A stretch of DNA of 64,000 bases from Sphingobacteriales bacterium JAD_PAG50586_3 (GTDB lineage Bacteria > Bacteroidota > Bacteroidia > CAMBQF01), in NCBI GenBank assembly GCA_023213195.1, contig CP096135.1:3158842-3222841 (forward strand). The letters are read 5' to 3'. The translations under genes and the position numbers were made by a program. The notes below the pieces were generated by a model, which made no database searches, was not told the origin of the DNA, and worked only from the letters and a program-made list of their open reading frames with translations. This document shows, piece by piece, positions 36,796 through 46,744 of the stretch (positions are counted from its first letter, which is position 1; every line of letters starts with the position of its first letter).

Positions 36796-38840
36796 ATGAA
36801 AAAGTTCTTCTCTCTTTTAGCTGTATCCTCATTAGTGATTTTGCTAAGTTCCTGTTTTAACAAAAACAACTGGAACAACAATGGTACCCCTTTGGCTAAT
36901 AACGATGTTTACATGCGCGGCGTAAAAACCATGCCTGTAAATAACACCTTTACAACCGACGCTTCTATGCGCATTAGCCGTGTAGAACCTGCCGGAGATA
37001 GTGTGAGGTTGTATACCCATATTATTGATGGCGATGGTATGTTTCCATCGGGCGCTGCCCGTGGCAGTTTCCGCAATAACTGGTGTTATTTAACCGTTAA
37101 CGGCGACCCTGTTACCCAGTACACCGTGCGCGAGGTGCAAGAAAACCAAAACACACCTACCGTATATGCACTGGTGCTAGACCATAGCGGCTCTATGGGC
37201 AGCAACGCCAAAAAATGCAGGATGCGGTACGTAACTTCATCAATAAGAAAAACCCGCAAGACGCTATATGTATTGTTAAGTACGACTCTAAAGCCAATTT
37301 AGAAGTACCCGTTAGCACTAATATAGGTGTTTTGCAAGCACAGTTTCAGTCTGGCGGCCTAAGCGGCTACGGTGGCACTACCGCTATTATTAATGGTATA
37401 ATGAAAGGTATGGAAACCATTCAAATGCAGCCTTACCGACGCAAAGTGGTTATATCTTTTACTGATGGTGCCGATAATGCATCTACCGTTACCAAAGAGT
37501 ATGCTACCTGGTATGCACAGCAAAACAATATTAACCTGTGTACTATAGACTTTAACCACTCTAACTACAACAACTTTATGCAAGAGCTGGCTAATAATAC
37601 CAGCGGCACTTATACTTATTTTACCAACTCTAGCCAGTTTGGTAATGTGTTTGATGATGTGGTAAACAAGATGAACCAGTCGTATGTGGTTACTTATAAA
37701 AGGCAGAACCCCGGTTACCAAACTGTAGTATTACGCTACTGTGGCGAACCACAGGCTTTAGAAGCTAATGCTGATTTTAGCCCCGACCGTTCTAACCTGC
37801 AACCGGTGCGTAACACTACCCCTCCGGCTACTTCGGGTTCAGCATCATCTGCAGACCGCCCGGTTTACTACCGCCCTGCATCTTACTACAACAATATGCC
37901 GGGCAAAGGCCAGGTTAACAATGGTGGCAGCAACGGTACTGTAAGGACTCCACCAAGCGGTGGATCAAACGCCAACCCGCCCCGCACCCCAAATGATGGT
38001 AGCGGTATGAATAAACCGGGTAGCAACCCTGCCGGAAATAATGGTGGTTCTACCGGTACCCCGGGAAATATAAAAGACACTCCCGGCCAAATAAGAGACG
38101 GACAAGGCAGTACCGGTTCTCCAATTAAACCTCCACCTGCAAATGGTTCAGGTTCAGGTTCGGGTACCGACTCTAACCCTACTAAACCTGGTACCAGCAC
38201 CGGAATAGGCTCTAGCACCAAACCAGATACCAGCCCAATTGGTAACAACGGTGGTTCTAACACTAGCAATCCCGGCAGCATAAAAGACACTCCCGGCCAA
38301 ATAAGGGATGGACAAGGCAGTACCGGTTCTCCAATTAAGCCTCCTCCAGCAAATGGCTCGGACAATGGCTCAAACTCAGGTACTACCAAACCCGGTAACA
38401 GCAGCGGAATAGGCTCTAACACCGGAGGCTCTAACAGTAACTCGGGTAGCATGAAAGATACTCCCGGCCAAATAAGAGATGGACAAGGCAATACCGGTTC
38501 TCCAATTAAGCCTCCTCCGGCCAATGGCTCGGGTAATGGTTCAAATTCAGGTACTACTAAACCAGGCAGCAGCACCGGAATAGGCTCTAGCTCAAAACCC
38601 GATACTACCCCTATAGGTAGTTCTGGTAGCGGAATAAAAGACAAACCGGCTACTACCAAACCCGGCACTACTAAGCCTGTTACAACCAAACCAACCAGCA
38701 CCAAGGGCAGCGGTAGTACTACTACTCCATCTACCACCAAACCATCAAGCAGTGGAACAAGCAACCCAACTAAACCTGCTACAGGTGCAACAGGTAGTAA
38801 AAAAGTAAACGGTATTAACCCATCGCGTGGGCCACAGTAA
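36796..38840 (+). CDS. VWA-domain lipoprotein with long repetitive C-terminal tail, one frameshift
   Basis: From the ATG at 36796: lipoprotein signal MKKFFSLLAVSSLVILLSSC with lipobox LSSC. A VWA domain begins at ALVLDHSGSMGS (MIDAS D129, S131, S133). The frame breaks in the A6 run 37210-37215; one added base gives AKKMQDAVRNFINKKNPQDA and the rest of the VWA domain (KVVISFTDGADNASTV). From about residue 370 the tail is Gly/Ser/Thr/Pro-rich with three near-identical units IKDTPGQIRDGQGSTGSPIK at about 38071, 38281 and 38452. Probably an outer-membrane surface lipoprotein. Function unknown. Stop TAA. Confidence 0.82.
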
Positions 38841-38879
38841 TACACCCCTCCCTAAATCCCTCCCCAAGGTGGAGGGACT

Positions 38880-40072
38880 TTATAAAACTTCTTTTATAGA
38901 TTTTACAATAACCGCTGAACATTCTTCAATTTGTTCGGCGGTTATTATTAGTGGCGGAGCCAAACGCATGCGGTTGTCTGAAAACAAAAACCAATCGGTG
39001 ATAATGCCATTGGCTATGCAGCGCCCTATTATTTTTAAAAGCAGTTCGTGGTTTTCAAACTCAACAGATAGAAGCAAGCCTTTGCCGTGTATAGCTTTTA
39101 TAGCCGGATGCTGTAAATGCTTACGGAACAATTGCCCCTTCTCTTCTACCCTATCAATAATATCGCTATCCCTTAACACTATTAAAGTAGCCAACGCCGC
39201 GGCGCAGCTAACGGGGTGCCCGCCAAAGGTGGTAATATGCCCCAACACAGGGTTGTGGGTAAGGCTGTCCATTATCTCTTTTGATGATATAAAAGCACCT
39301 ATCGGCATGCCACCGCCCATGGCCTTAGCCGTTAATAATATATCAGGAACAATACCAAAATGTTCAAAAGCAAAAAATTTACCTGTACGCCCAAAACCGC
39401 ATTGTATTTCATCAAGAATAAGCAACGCACCCATGTCAGTACATTTTTTACGCAACGTTTGTAAAAAGCCTGCATCGGGCACAACAGCACCTGCTTCGCC
39501 TTGTATGGTTTCTACAATAACGGCAGCTGTGCGACACGATATGTTTTCCAAATCGGTCACATTGTTATACTCTAAGAACTGCACATCGGGCAACAGGGGT
39601 CGGTAGGCATTTTTAAAATACTCAGACCCCATAACACTTAACGCGCCGTGTGTACTGCCATGGTAAGCATTTTTAAACGATACTATGCGGGTACGGCCGG
39701 TATAGCGCTTAGCTAATTTCAAAGCACCTTCGGCAGCCTCGGTACCCGAATTTGTTATGTAAACGCTATTAAGGTTTTCGGGTAAAATTTCAGCTAGTGC
39801 TTTAGATAACTGCACTTGTGGCGAATAAACATACTCCCCATATACCATAAGGTGCATAAACTTTGCAGCCTGCTCTTGCACGGCTTTAACAACAGCCGGG
39901 TGGCAATGGCCTAAACTGCTTACGCCAATGCCCGATATTAAATCGGCATAGCGCTTGCCATCCACATCGTATAAATACAGCCCCTCTGCCCTATCAATTT
40001 CCAGAGCTAAAGGAGCTGGCGATGTTTGGGCTACATGGTGTAAAAAAGTTGTTTCTGACTAATATGATGCAT
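38880..40072 (-). CDS. Class III PLP-dependent aminotransferase (ornithine/acetylornithine type), one frameshift
   Basis: The core has ISGIGVSSLGHCHPAVVKAV, SVYITNSGTEAAEGALKLAK, LLILDEIQCGFGRTGKFFAF and the PLP lysine in LLTAKAMGGGMPIGA, all class III hallmarks. The N-terminus is recovered by adding one base in the A6 run 40032-40037: MHHISQKQLFLHHVAQTSPA, then PLALEIDRAEGLYLYDVDGK. The restored start overlaps the ccmF stop by 14 nt, so it is the last gene of the ccm transcription unit. Substrate is undetermined (acetylornithine, 4-aminobutyrate or ornithine). Total about 397 residues. Confidence 0.87.
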
Positions 40073-42518
40073 TGGCAGTTTTACGCGATACGCGGTGTAC
40101 AATGGCTAAGATAGTACCTAAAACCATAATCAAACAACCTATCCACAGTATATTAATACCGGGGAATATAATGGCTTTCATGATGATAAACTGCGAGTCG
40201 TCTTTACGCTCGGCAATTTTTAGCATGGCCTTGTTGTTTTGTGTATCAATATTATAAAAGCTGAATTTTAAGCCCAACTTATCAAGCTTAACATCTACAG
40301 GCTCTACAAAACTACCACGAACAACAAACTTAGGCTCGGCAATATAATCCTTGCCATCCATGCCTAATACACGCAGTCTTGCTTTAACAGCAATATCAGC
40401 AGGCGCTAACTTTAGTTGCGCACGCTCACCTGCTTTTTGAATAGGTACAATACTATCCAGCATTATCATGTGTCGGCTGGTGAATAAAGAGTCGCCAACA
40501 CCCAACTTGCTTTCTGTTGGTACACTGTAGCCTTCATCATCAACCATCTTTTTACCTTCCATTCGCTCACGCTCGCGTTCCTGTAATTTGCTATCGTACG
40601 TTACGTGGGTATAAATATCGCGGTGTAAAAAGTGGCGGGTATCGGGCTCGCTAACATTGCCCATACGCGGGTTGGTTTGTATTAGCGGATACAGGGTAAA
40701 AGCCTTAGCAAACTTGCCTGCATCGTGCTTAAAGTAATCAACCTTGTGGTAAATATTTACACCTGCTACAGAGTCGCCGCGGTAGCTAATAAAGTATTCG
40801 CCCATTTCAAGGGTATCATTTTTAGGCAGCAGGATATTCTCGTTATTAGGGAAATCTTTACCTAAATCTACCCCCGAATTATTTTGAGAGATAACCTTGC
40901 TACGCGATGTTGATACCAACGCACCTAACAGTATTAATGCAAAACCAATGTGTGCAATAGAAGCGCCTGCCTTGGGTATATTGCCTTTTAGTATACGAAT
41001 TATATAATCCATATTAGCAACTATGGCAAAGGTTGTGCTAAAGAACAGTATTAAGTAAGGCAGCTCTTTTACCTGGTATTTCAATACCAATTCTGCAGCT
41101 ATAGTTACTATAAGAGATATAAAAAGTGCGGGAGTTAGTTTGCGTACTAGTTCTTTACCATCGGTCTTTTTGTATTTTAAAAACAAGCCGAAAGCCATTA
41201 TACAGGTAATAATAAAGGCAAACGGTAACTGCCACATATTGTACACTTGCACCTCGTTAGAAGCTGCGGCCCAATCGGTATTGAATATTTTATTGATAAC
41301 CGGGCGCGATGTAAATATAGTTATGTGGAAAGCCGACAGGGTAAGTACCAAGGCCCCTATAAACATCCAAAACTCGCGCGACCATAAGTGTTCTTCGGTT
41401 TCGTGCTTAGGGAAACCGCCCATTGCCCTAACCCATAAAACAATAGCCAGAATAATAAAAAATGCCAAATATAAAAGCAACTGCCCCTGCATACCTAAAT
41501 CGGTAAAGGCATGTACAGATGCATCGCCCAATATACCGCTGCGGGTAAGGAAGGTTGAGTATAATACCAATAGGAAAGATGCTATAGCTAGGAAGAATGC
41601 CGCAGATAACGACTGCCCTTTGTTTTTATGGATAACCATAACGTGGGCTGCGCCAACTAGGGTAATCCAAGGTACAAGTGATGAATTTTCTACAGGGTCC
41701 CATGCCCAGAAACCGCCAAAGCTAAGTGCTTCGTACGCCCATGCACCGCCCATTAAAATACCGGTGCCCAGCACCATTATACCGAAGAAGGTCCATGGCA
41801 GGGCTGGCTTTAACCATTCAGTATATTTCTTTCTCCAAAGGCCAGCAATAGCATAAGCAAAAGGCACTAAGGTACTTGCAAAACCAAGGAACAAGGTTGG
41901 CGGGTGGATAACCATCCAATAGTTTTGCAGCAGCGGGTTTAAGCCACGGCCTTGTATTTTAGAAAGATAATCGGCCATTTGGGTAAACGGCATATTTACA
42001 AAATCAGGGTGCAGGCGAGTAAGGGTAAATGGGTTACTGCCAATAACAACAGTATCGCTAACTTCTATACCTAATACCATAGATGCTAGAAAAACCTGTA
42101 CCAGAGCAAAGACAGCCATTACGGTAGGTTCCCACTCCTTAGTAAGGCGTATTAATATATTGCCCAGCACCATGTTCCAAAAAGTCCACAGCAAAAAGCT
42201 ACCCTCCTGCCCTTCCCACAGGCAGCTAAGAATATACTTCATGCGCATTTCGTTGTTAGAGTGTTCCCACACATAATGGTACTCATACCTGTGGTTAAAC
42301 AACAGGTGCAACAAAATGGCAAATATGCTTATTACCGATATACTGTTTAGCCAAAAACCAATGCGCCCGGTAACTATCCAGTTGCGTTTATCTTCGTCGG
42401 TTTTACTAAAGTTAGAAATGAAGTAGCTGAAGGCTGATAATAATGCTCCGGCAAATGCTAAAAAAATTGCAGCATTGCCCAGTTTACCCCAAATAAGTTG
42501 CTCGCCAATATATTCCAT
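40059..42518 (-). CDS. ccmF: Cytochrome c biogenesis heme lyase CcmF/CcsA-type
   Basis: 819 residues with many membrane helices. The tryptophan-rich haem-handling motif is SFGGFWAWDPVENSSLVPW, and periplasmic histidines lie in VIHPPTLFLGF and FLTRSGILGDASVHAF. A large soluble region near the C-terminus (about 580-770) and a last helix complete the CcmF layout. It attaches haem from CcmE to apocytochrome c. Last core gene of the ccmB-C-D-E-F order; 60 nt with a hairpin separates it from ccmE. Stop TAG. Confidence 0.95.
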   Translation of the reverse strand: MEYIGEQLIWGKLGNAAIFLAFAGALLSAFSYFISNFSKTDEDKRNWIVTGRIGFWLNSISVISIFAILLHLLFNHRYEYHYVWEHSNNEMRMKYILSCLWEGQEGSFLLWTFWNMVLGNILIRLTKEWEPTVMAVFALVQVFLASMVLGIEVSDTVVIGSNPFTLTRLHPDFVNMPFTQMADYLSKIQGRGLNPLLQNYWMVIHPPTLFLGFASTLVPFAYAIAGLWRKKYTEWLKPALPWTFFGIMVLGTGILMGGAWAYEALSFGGFWAWDPVENSSLVPWITLVGAAHVMVIHKNKGQSLSAAFFLAIASFLLVLYSTFLTRSGILGDASVHAFTDLGMQGQLLLYLAFFIILAIVLWVRAMGGFPKHETEEHLWSREFWMFIGALVLTLSAFHITIFTSRPVINKIFNTDWAAASNEVQVYNMWQLPFAFIITCIMAFGLFLKYKKTDGKELVRKLTPALFISLIVTIAAELVLKYQVKELPYLILFFSTTFAIVANMDYIIRILKGNIPKAGASIAHIGFALILLGALVSTSRSKVISQNNSGVDLGKDFPNNENILLPKNDTLEMGEYFISYRGDSVAGVNIYHKVDYFKHDAGKFAKAFTLYPLIQTNPRMGNVSEPDTRHFLHRDIYTHVTYDSKLQERERERMEGKKMVDDEGYSVPTESKLGVGDSLFTSRHMIMLDSIVPIQKAGERAQLKLAPADIAVKARLRVLGMDGKDYIAEPKFVVRGSFVEPVDVKLDKLGLKFSFYNIDTQNNKAMLKIAERKDDSQFIIMKAIIFPGINILWIGCLIMVLGTILAIVHRVSRKTANASY

Positions 42519-42531
42519 TGTACATCACCCC

Positions 42532-42557
42532 AGCCCTTCTGTTAAGGCAGAGGGGCT
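42532..42557 (-). repeat. REP-like hairpin between ccmE and ccmF
   Basis: AGCCCTTCTG, loop TTAAGG, CAGAGGGGCT (10-bp stem with one G-T pair), resembling the CCCCTCC-type palindromes at 22.6-23.3 kb. It may tune the downstream operon genes. Confidence 0.5.
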
Positions 42558-42578
42558 AAAACTTGGGGTATATTTTAG

Positions 42579-43016
42579 TTAATTTACAGCCTTAAACTCT
42601 TTTTCTGTCGGCTCAACACCTTGTTCAGCAGCAGTTTGTGGCCCTTGTTTATTAGTATACTTAGAAGGGCACTTGGTTAATATTTTAGATGCTACAAATT
42701 CAGCACCAACGGCCTTGCCAGTAACAACAATAGTGTCTGTATGTTCAAAATTTTCGGGCTTTGTACCGTTAAAAACTACCTTACGCTCCTCATTCTTTTT
42801 ATCAAAAATGTAAAAAGCAAACAGGTTAGGGTTTTTAATAGGGTCGTACTCTATGGCCTTGTTTTTATCAAGCACACCTTTAATCTGGTATTCTTTGCCG
42901 GCGTTGGCAAAGGCCTTATCAAAAGTAACCGTGGTAGATGCACTGGTTATAGAAGTAACCACCACGCCAATGCCTACAGCAATAACAATAATTAAAATTA
43001 TATGAATGCGTTTCAT
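42579..43016 (-). CDS. ccmE: Cytochrome c maturation haem chaperone CcmE (CxxxY type)
   Basis: 145 residues; one N-terminal membrane anchor and an OB-fold domain (YQIKGVLDKNKAIEYDPI, FNGTKPENFEHTDTIVVTG). The haem-binding motif is CPSKY (C116, Y120) instead of the HxxxY of E. coli CcmE. The Cys variant is known from archaea and some other bacteria. It carries haem from CcmC to CcmF. Spacing to ccmD is 7 nt. Stop TAA. Confidence 0.92.
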   Translation of the reverse strand: MKRIHIILIIVIAVGIGVVVTSITSASTTVTFDKAFANAGKEYQIKGVLDKNKAIEYDPIKNPNLFAFYIFDKKNEERKVVFNGTKPENFEHTDTIVVTGKAVGAEFVASKILTKCPSKYTNKQGPQTAAEQGVEPTEKEFKAVN

Positions 43017-43023
43017 AACTGAA

Positions 43024-43257
43024 CTATTTCTTAATTCCTGCTTGTTTTTCTAACCTGCTTACTTTGCGGTCTATCAAAACAAGGTATACCGCAAGGCCTA
43101 CAAATACAAGGCCAACAACAGCAATAACAACATAAATTTTACCATCTCTTCTAAAAGCATCGGCCATTTCTGGTGTTTGGGCAACATCTTGCGCCATTGC
43201 CACAGCCGATACCATTAACGATAAGAAAAGCGCTATATATTTTTTTACTGATAACAT
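43024..43257 (-). CDS. ccmD: CcmD family protein
   Basis: 77 residues from the second ATG at 43257 (MLSVKKYIALFLSLM), which avoids overlap with the ccmC stop. Signal or anchor segment followed by FRRDGKIYVVIAVVGLVFVG, one membrane helix, and a positively charged tail RKVSRLEKQAG. CcmD is a small helper that releases holo-CcmE from the CcmABC complex. Identity rests mainly on position between ccmC and ccmE and on this short-helix layout. Confidence 0.82.
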   Translation of the reverse strand: MLSVKKYIALFLSLMVSAVAMAQDVAQTPEMADAFRRDGKIYVVIAVVGLVFVGLAVYLVLIDRKVSRLEKQAGIKK

Positions 43258-43258
43258 A

Positions 43259-43933
43259 CTAATCCATTTCATTTTGCAATAGTTTAAACTCTACTTCGCG
43301 CATGCGGGCCCTTACGTTTAGCAACCATACGCCCATTAGTATCCAACCTAAAACGGCTGGGTAAAAAACAGCGCGCATGTTACTGTCTAAGTCATAACCG
43401 CCAAAGCCCGGGTTACCTGCCTGCCCGGGGTGCATGCTATCATCGGCCATGCGGGGCAGTACATTAACAAACACCATAAACATGACATAGGCAAATATGT
43501 TGTAAACAGCAGCTATGCGGCCGCGTTTGCTCATCTCGTCAATAGAAGCGCGTAAAATAAAATATGCCAAATAGGCAATCATACCCACAGCCACCCCATT
43601 TAGTTTAGGGTCGTTAGGCCACGGTTCTCCTCAGGTAAAATTGGCCCAGGCCATGCCTGTAACAATACCAATAGCGCCAAACATCATGGCTACGTTAGCA
43701 GCCTCGGTGGCTATAATATCATATTTCTGTTTAAAGGTGCTTAGGTAGGCAATGCTGTAGCCAATAGAAATGCTAAGCAATGTCATCATAGCAAACCACA
43801 TGGTAACGTGGAAATACAGGTTACGTATTGTTTCGTGCAATATCCAAAGGGCCGGAACCTGCCCTATGAAGCCCATAACAATGGAATACAACACCAGCGT
43901 AATACCTAATGCTTTCCACCAATGTGCTTTCAT
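43259..43933 (-). CDS. ccmC: Haem exporter/handling protein CcmC with an in-frame TGA at a conserved Trp
   Basis: 225 codons, six membrane helices. The N-terminal part ends GIVTGMAWANFT at codon 100; codon 101 (43631-43633) is TGA. The same frame continues GEPWPNDPKLNGVAVGMIAY to LPRMADDSMHPGQAG and ends TAG. CcmC relatives have Trp here, in the WGxxW haem-handling segment. So either UGA is read as Trp, or a G-to-A change or base-call error broke the gene. A neighbouring base change, not an indel, is needed: TGG to TGA inside CCTGG. It loads haem onto CcmE. Confidence 0.88.
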
Positions 43934-43948
43934 AATTTTAATGTGATT

Positions 43949-44605
43949 TTAGTCGTGCCAAAGATACGGAAATAACAGATAGCCTAATGCTGCCGTAACA
44001 ATATTAAGTCCGCCCAAGGCTATTAAATACATGGTAGGATCTTCCAGCAACATGCCCGATACTGCCATGGATGATAATTTGATAACGATTATAAGCACAG
44101 GCATCAATAACGGTATACTCAAAATAGCCATCAGGGCAAGGTTTCCGTTGGTGCGAGATGCTATTGCCGACACCATAGTTAGCACCGCCGCAAAGCCCGA
44201 AGCCCCTAAAACAGCCGTGCCAAAAAACAAAGGTTTTTCTACCACAGGGTTACCCACCAGGGTTGAATAAACCAAAATGGTAACCAGTGTCAATACAATG
44301 GTTAACAGTATATTATAAATTATTTTTGACAGGATAACCGCACCCGGCGATGCCAAGGTAAAGGTGTAAAGTTGCACTTCTTTACTCTCTCCGCCAAAGC
44401 TTTTAGATACCGCATTGGTAGCCGCAAAAAGTTCTATAACCCAAAAAAGGGCATTCCAGGTGCTTCTGTCGTCTATAGTGTGGAATGATAGGTAGCAAAT
44501 AAAAACAGTGCTTACAGCATACAATACAATAGCACCCAACGCATATTTTTGGCGAAATTCGAGAATGAACTCTTTTTGTATCAGGCTGATTGTTTGCTTT
44601 AACAT
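43949..44605 (-). CDS. ccmB: Haem ABC transporter permease CcmB
   Basis: 218 residues, six membrane helices, starting MLKQTISLIQKEFILEFRQK. The conserved FWVIELFAATNAVSKSF and GESKEVQLYTFTLASPGAV segments are typical of CcmB. It works with the ATPase CcmA, which is not seen in this window. First gene of the visible ccm unit; 15 nt upstream of ccmC. The -7 box TATCTTTG is at 44639-44646. Stop TAA. Confidence 0.92.
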   Translation of the reverse strand: MLKQTISLIQKEFILEFRQKYALGAIVLYAVSTVFICYLSFHTIDDRSTWNALFWVIELFAATNAVSKSFGGESKEVQLYTFTLASPGAVILSKIIYNILLTIVLTLVTILVYSTLVGNPVVEKPLFFGTAVLGASGFAAVLTMVSAIASRTNGNLALMAILSIPLLMPVLIIVIKLSSMAVSGMLLEDPTMYLIALGGLNIVTAALGYLLFPYLWHD

Positions 44606-44638
44606 AATTCCCGGTTAACCGTTGCCAGTTAATTAGCA

Positions 44639-44646
44639 CAAAGATA
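44639..44646 (-). promoter_or_regulatory. -7 promoter box of the ccm operon
   Basis: Minus strand TATCTTTG, 33 nt before the ccmB ATG. Confidence 0.5.
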
Positions 44647-44748
44647 ATCACCCGCTATGAGTTATGGGTTATCAATTATCAGAACCTCATAATTTTTAAT
44701 CAATATTGATAGTTGTGTTGTTATATTTTTAGTTTTACACTTTTAGTT

Positions 44749-45111
44749 ATGATGAAGACCACCTTGGTATTAGGAGCCACAGAAAAAACAGACCGTTACG
44801 GTAACATAGCACTTAAACGCTTATTAAGCCACAGCCAGCCTGTAAAAGCAATTGGTATAAAAGATGGTAATGTAGAAGGTACACCCATCCATGTAGGTAT
44901 GCCCCCATTTGACGATATTGATACCGTTACCCTCTACCTCAACCCCAAAAACCAGGAAGAGTATATTGATTATATCATCGGCCTAAAGCCAAGGCGGATA
45001 ATCTTTAACCCCGGCACAGAAAACCCCAAGCTGGAAAACCTGGCCCGCCAAAACGGCATTGAGCCTATTGAGGCTTGCACATTGGTTATGTTGAGTACTG
45101 GGCAGTATTAG
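44749..45111 (+). CDS. CoA-binding domain protein
   Basis: 120 residues from the ATG at 44749 (MMKTTLVLGATEKTDRYGNI); 44752 is an alternative. Rossmann-type fold with VLGATEKTDRYGN, KAIGIKDGNVEGTPIHVGMP and RRIIFNPGTENPKLENLARQ, the short YccU/CoA-binding family. The ligand is inferred from related structures. Between it and guaA lie repeats of CTGACTACTGAC type. Stop TAG. Confidence 0.85.
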   Translation: MMKTTLVLGATEKTDRYGNIALKRLLSHSQPVKAIGIKDGNVEGTPIHVGMPPFDDIDTVTLYLNPKNQEEYIDYIIGLKPRRIIFNPGTENPKLENLARQNGIEPIEACTLVMLSTGQY

Positions 45112-45127
45112 TTGCCTGTTCCGGGTT

Positions 45128-45182
45128 GTCAGTCCCAGTTTTCATTTTTTTACTGACAACCGACTACTGACTACTGACAACT
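45128..45182. repeat. CTGACTACTGAC-type intergenic repeat
   Basis: Contains GTCAGT, ACTGACAACC and GACTACTGACTACTGACAACT. The same GACTACTGAC is at 15331-15340 next to the avd-like cassette. Confidence 0.55.
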
Positions 45183-45184
45183 GT

Positions 45185-45192
45185 TATCTTTG
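45185..45192 (+). promoter_or_regulatory. -7 promoter box of guaA, 3 nt before ATG
   Basis: TATCTTTG then CCC and ATG at 45196. The predicted transcription start falls at or just inside the start codon. Confidence 0.55.
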
Positions 45193-45195
45193 CCC

Positions 45196-46730
45196 ATGCA
45201 AATTTCAGAACAGATTCTAATCCTCGATTTCGGCTCGCAGTATACCCAACTTATAGCCCGCCGCCTGCGCGAACTGAATGTTTACTGCGAAATATACCCT
45301 TACAATAACCCTCCTGAAATAACCGAAGTTACCAAAGGCATTATCCTATCGGGTAGCCCCCACTCTGTGCGCGAAGAAAACGCCCCCGATGTTGATTTGG
45401 AAGCCATTTTTGCTAAAGCACCTGTTTTAGGTGTGTGCTATGGTGCGCAACTTATAGCCCAAAAACTGGGTGGCGAGGTTACTGCATCTAACGTGCGTGA
45501 ATATGGCCGTGCTAACCTGGCAACGGTAAACAACGAGAATAAATTAACTCACAATGTTTTTAACGGAAGCCAGGTGTGGATGAGCCACGGCGACAGCATT
45601 ACCAAACTGCCCGAAAATGCTACCCTTATAGCTACTACAGAAACTATACCGGTTGCTGCATATAAGCTGAATAACAAAGAGGTTTACGCTATACAATTTC
45701 ACCCCGAGGTAACGCATAGTTCTGACGGGTTAACCCTGTTAAAGAATTTTGTAGTTGATGTTTGCGGTTGCAGCCAATCGTTTACCCCTGCATCGTTTGT
45801 AGATACTACGGTTGCCGAGCTGAAAGAGAAACTAGGCAACGATCGTGTAGTGCTTGGCCTTTCTGGCGGTGTAGACAGTTCGGTAGCAGCTGCTTTGCTA
45901 AAGCGCGCCATTGGCGATAACCTGTTCTGTATTTTTGTAGATAACGGTTTACTCCGTAAAAATGAGTTTGAAACCGTTTTGGAAGCCTATAAAGAGATGG
46001 GGCTTAATGTTATTGGTGTTGATGCCAGTCAGCGTTTTTATAGTGCTCTTGCAGGACTAAGTGACCCGGAAGAAAAGCGCAAAGCTATTGGCAAAGCATT
46101 TATAGAGGTGTTTGATGAAGAAGCCCATAAAATTGAAAACGTAAAATGGCTGGGGCAGGGCACTATTTATCCTGACGTTATTGAGAGTATGTCGGTTAAA
46201 GGACCTTCGGCAACCATTAAAAGCCACCATAATGTAGGTGGATTGCCCGATTTTATGAAACTGCAAGTGGTAGAACCCCTACGTATGTTGTTTAAAGACG
46301 AAGTGCGCCGTGTGGGCCGCAGCATGGGGTTAACCGAAGAGCGTTTGGGCCGTCACCCTTTCCCGGGTCCGGGCTTGGCTATCCGTATTTTGGGCGATAT
46401 TACTGCCGAAAAAGTACAACTGTTGCAAGAGGTTGACCATATATTTATAGAAGGCTTAAAGAGCGATGGCCTGTACGATAGCGTATGGCAGGCAGGTGCT
46501 ATTCTTCTACCTGTAAAATCGGTAGGTGTTATGGGCGATGAACGTACCTATGAAAGTGCAGTGGCCTTACGTGCAGTAAGTTCTGTTGATGGTATGACCG
46601 CCGACTGGTGCCATTTGCCTTATGAGTTCCTTGCTAAAACATCCAACGAAATAATAAACCGCGTAAAGGGGTTAACCGCGTGGTGTACGATATTAGCAGC
46701 AAACCACCCGCTACTATTGAGTGGGAGTAA
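45196..46730 (+). CDS. guaA: GMP synthase (glutamine-hydrolysing), frameshift at the 3' end
   Basis: Converts XMP to GMP. Glutaminase domain with nucleophile C81 in GVCYGAQL and HPEVTHS; ATP pyrophosphatase domain with PP-loop [14 protein letters not shown]-terminal dimerisation domain with [15 protein letters not shown]. Near the end the frame slips in the G4 run 46668-46671. Adding one G gives [20 protein letters not shown] and TAA at 46728-46730, the invariant GuaA C-terminus, total 511 residues. The start ATG at 45196 is chosen over the TTG at 45190 inside the -7 box. Confidence 0.96.
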
Positions 46731-46744
46731 AATTGATTCATCTT

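Noticed and set aside
37886..38845. Long minus-strand frame over the VWA lipoprotein tail
   Set aside because: Antisense to a low-complexity coding repeat; proline/leucine-rich artefact.
43631..43633. In-frame TGA in ccmC as a selenocysteine codon
   Set aside because: The residue replaced is a conserved Trp, and no SECIS-like hairpin or Sec machinery was seen near it.
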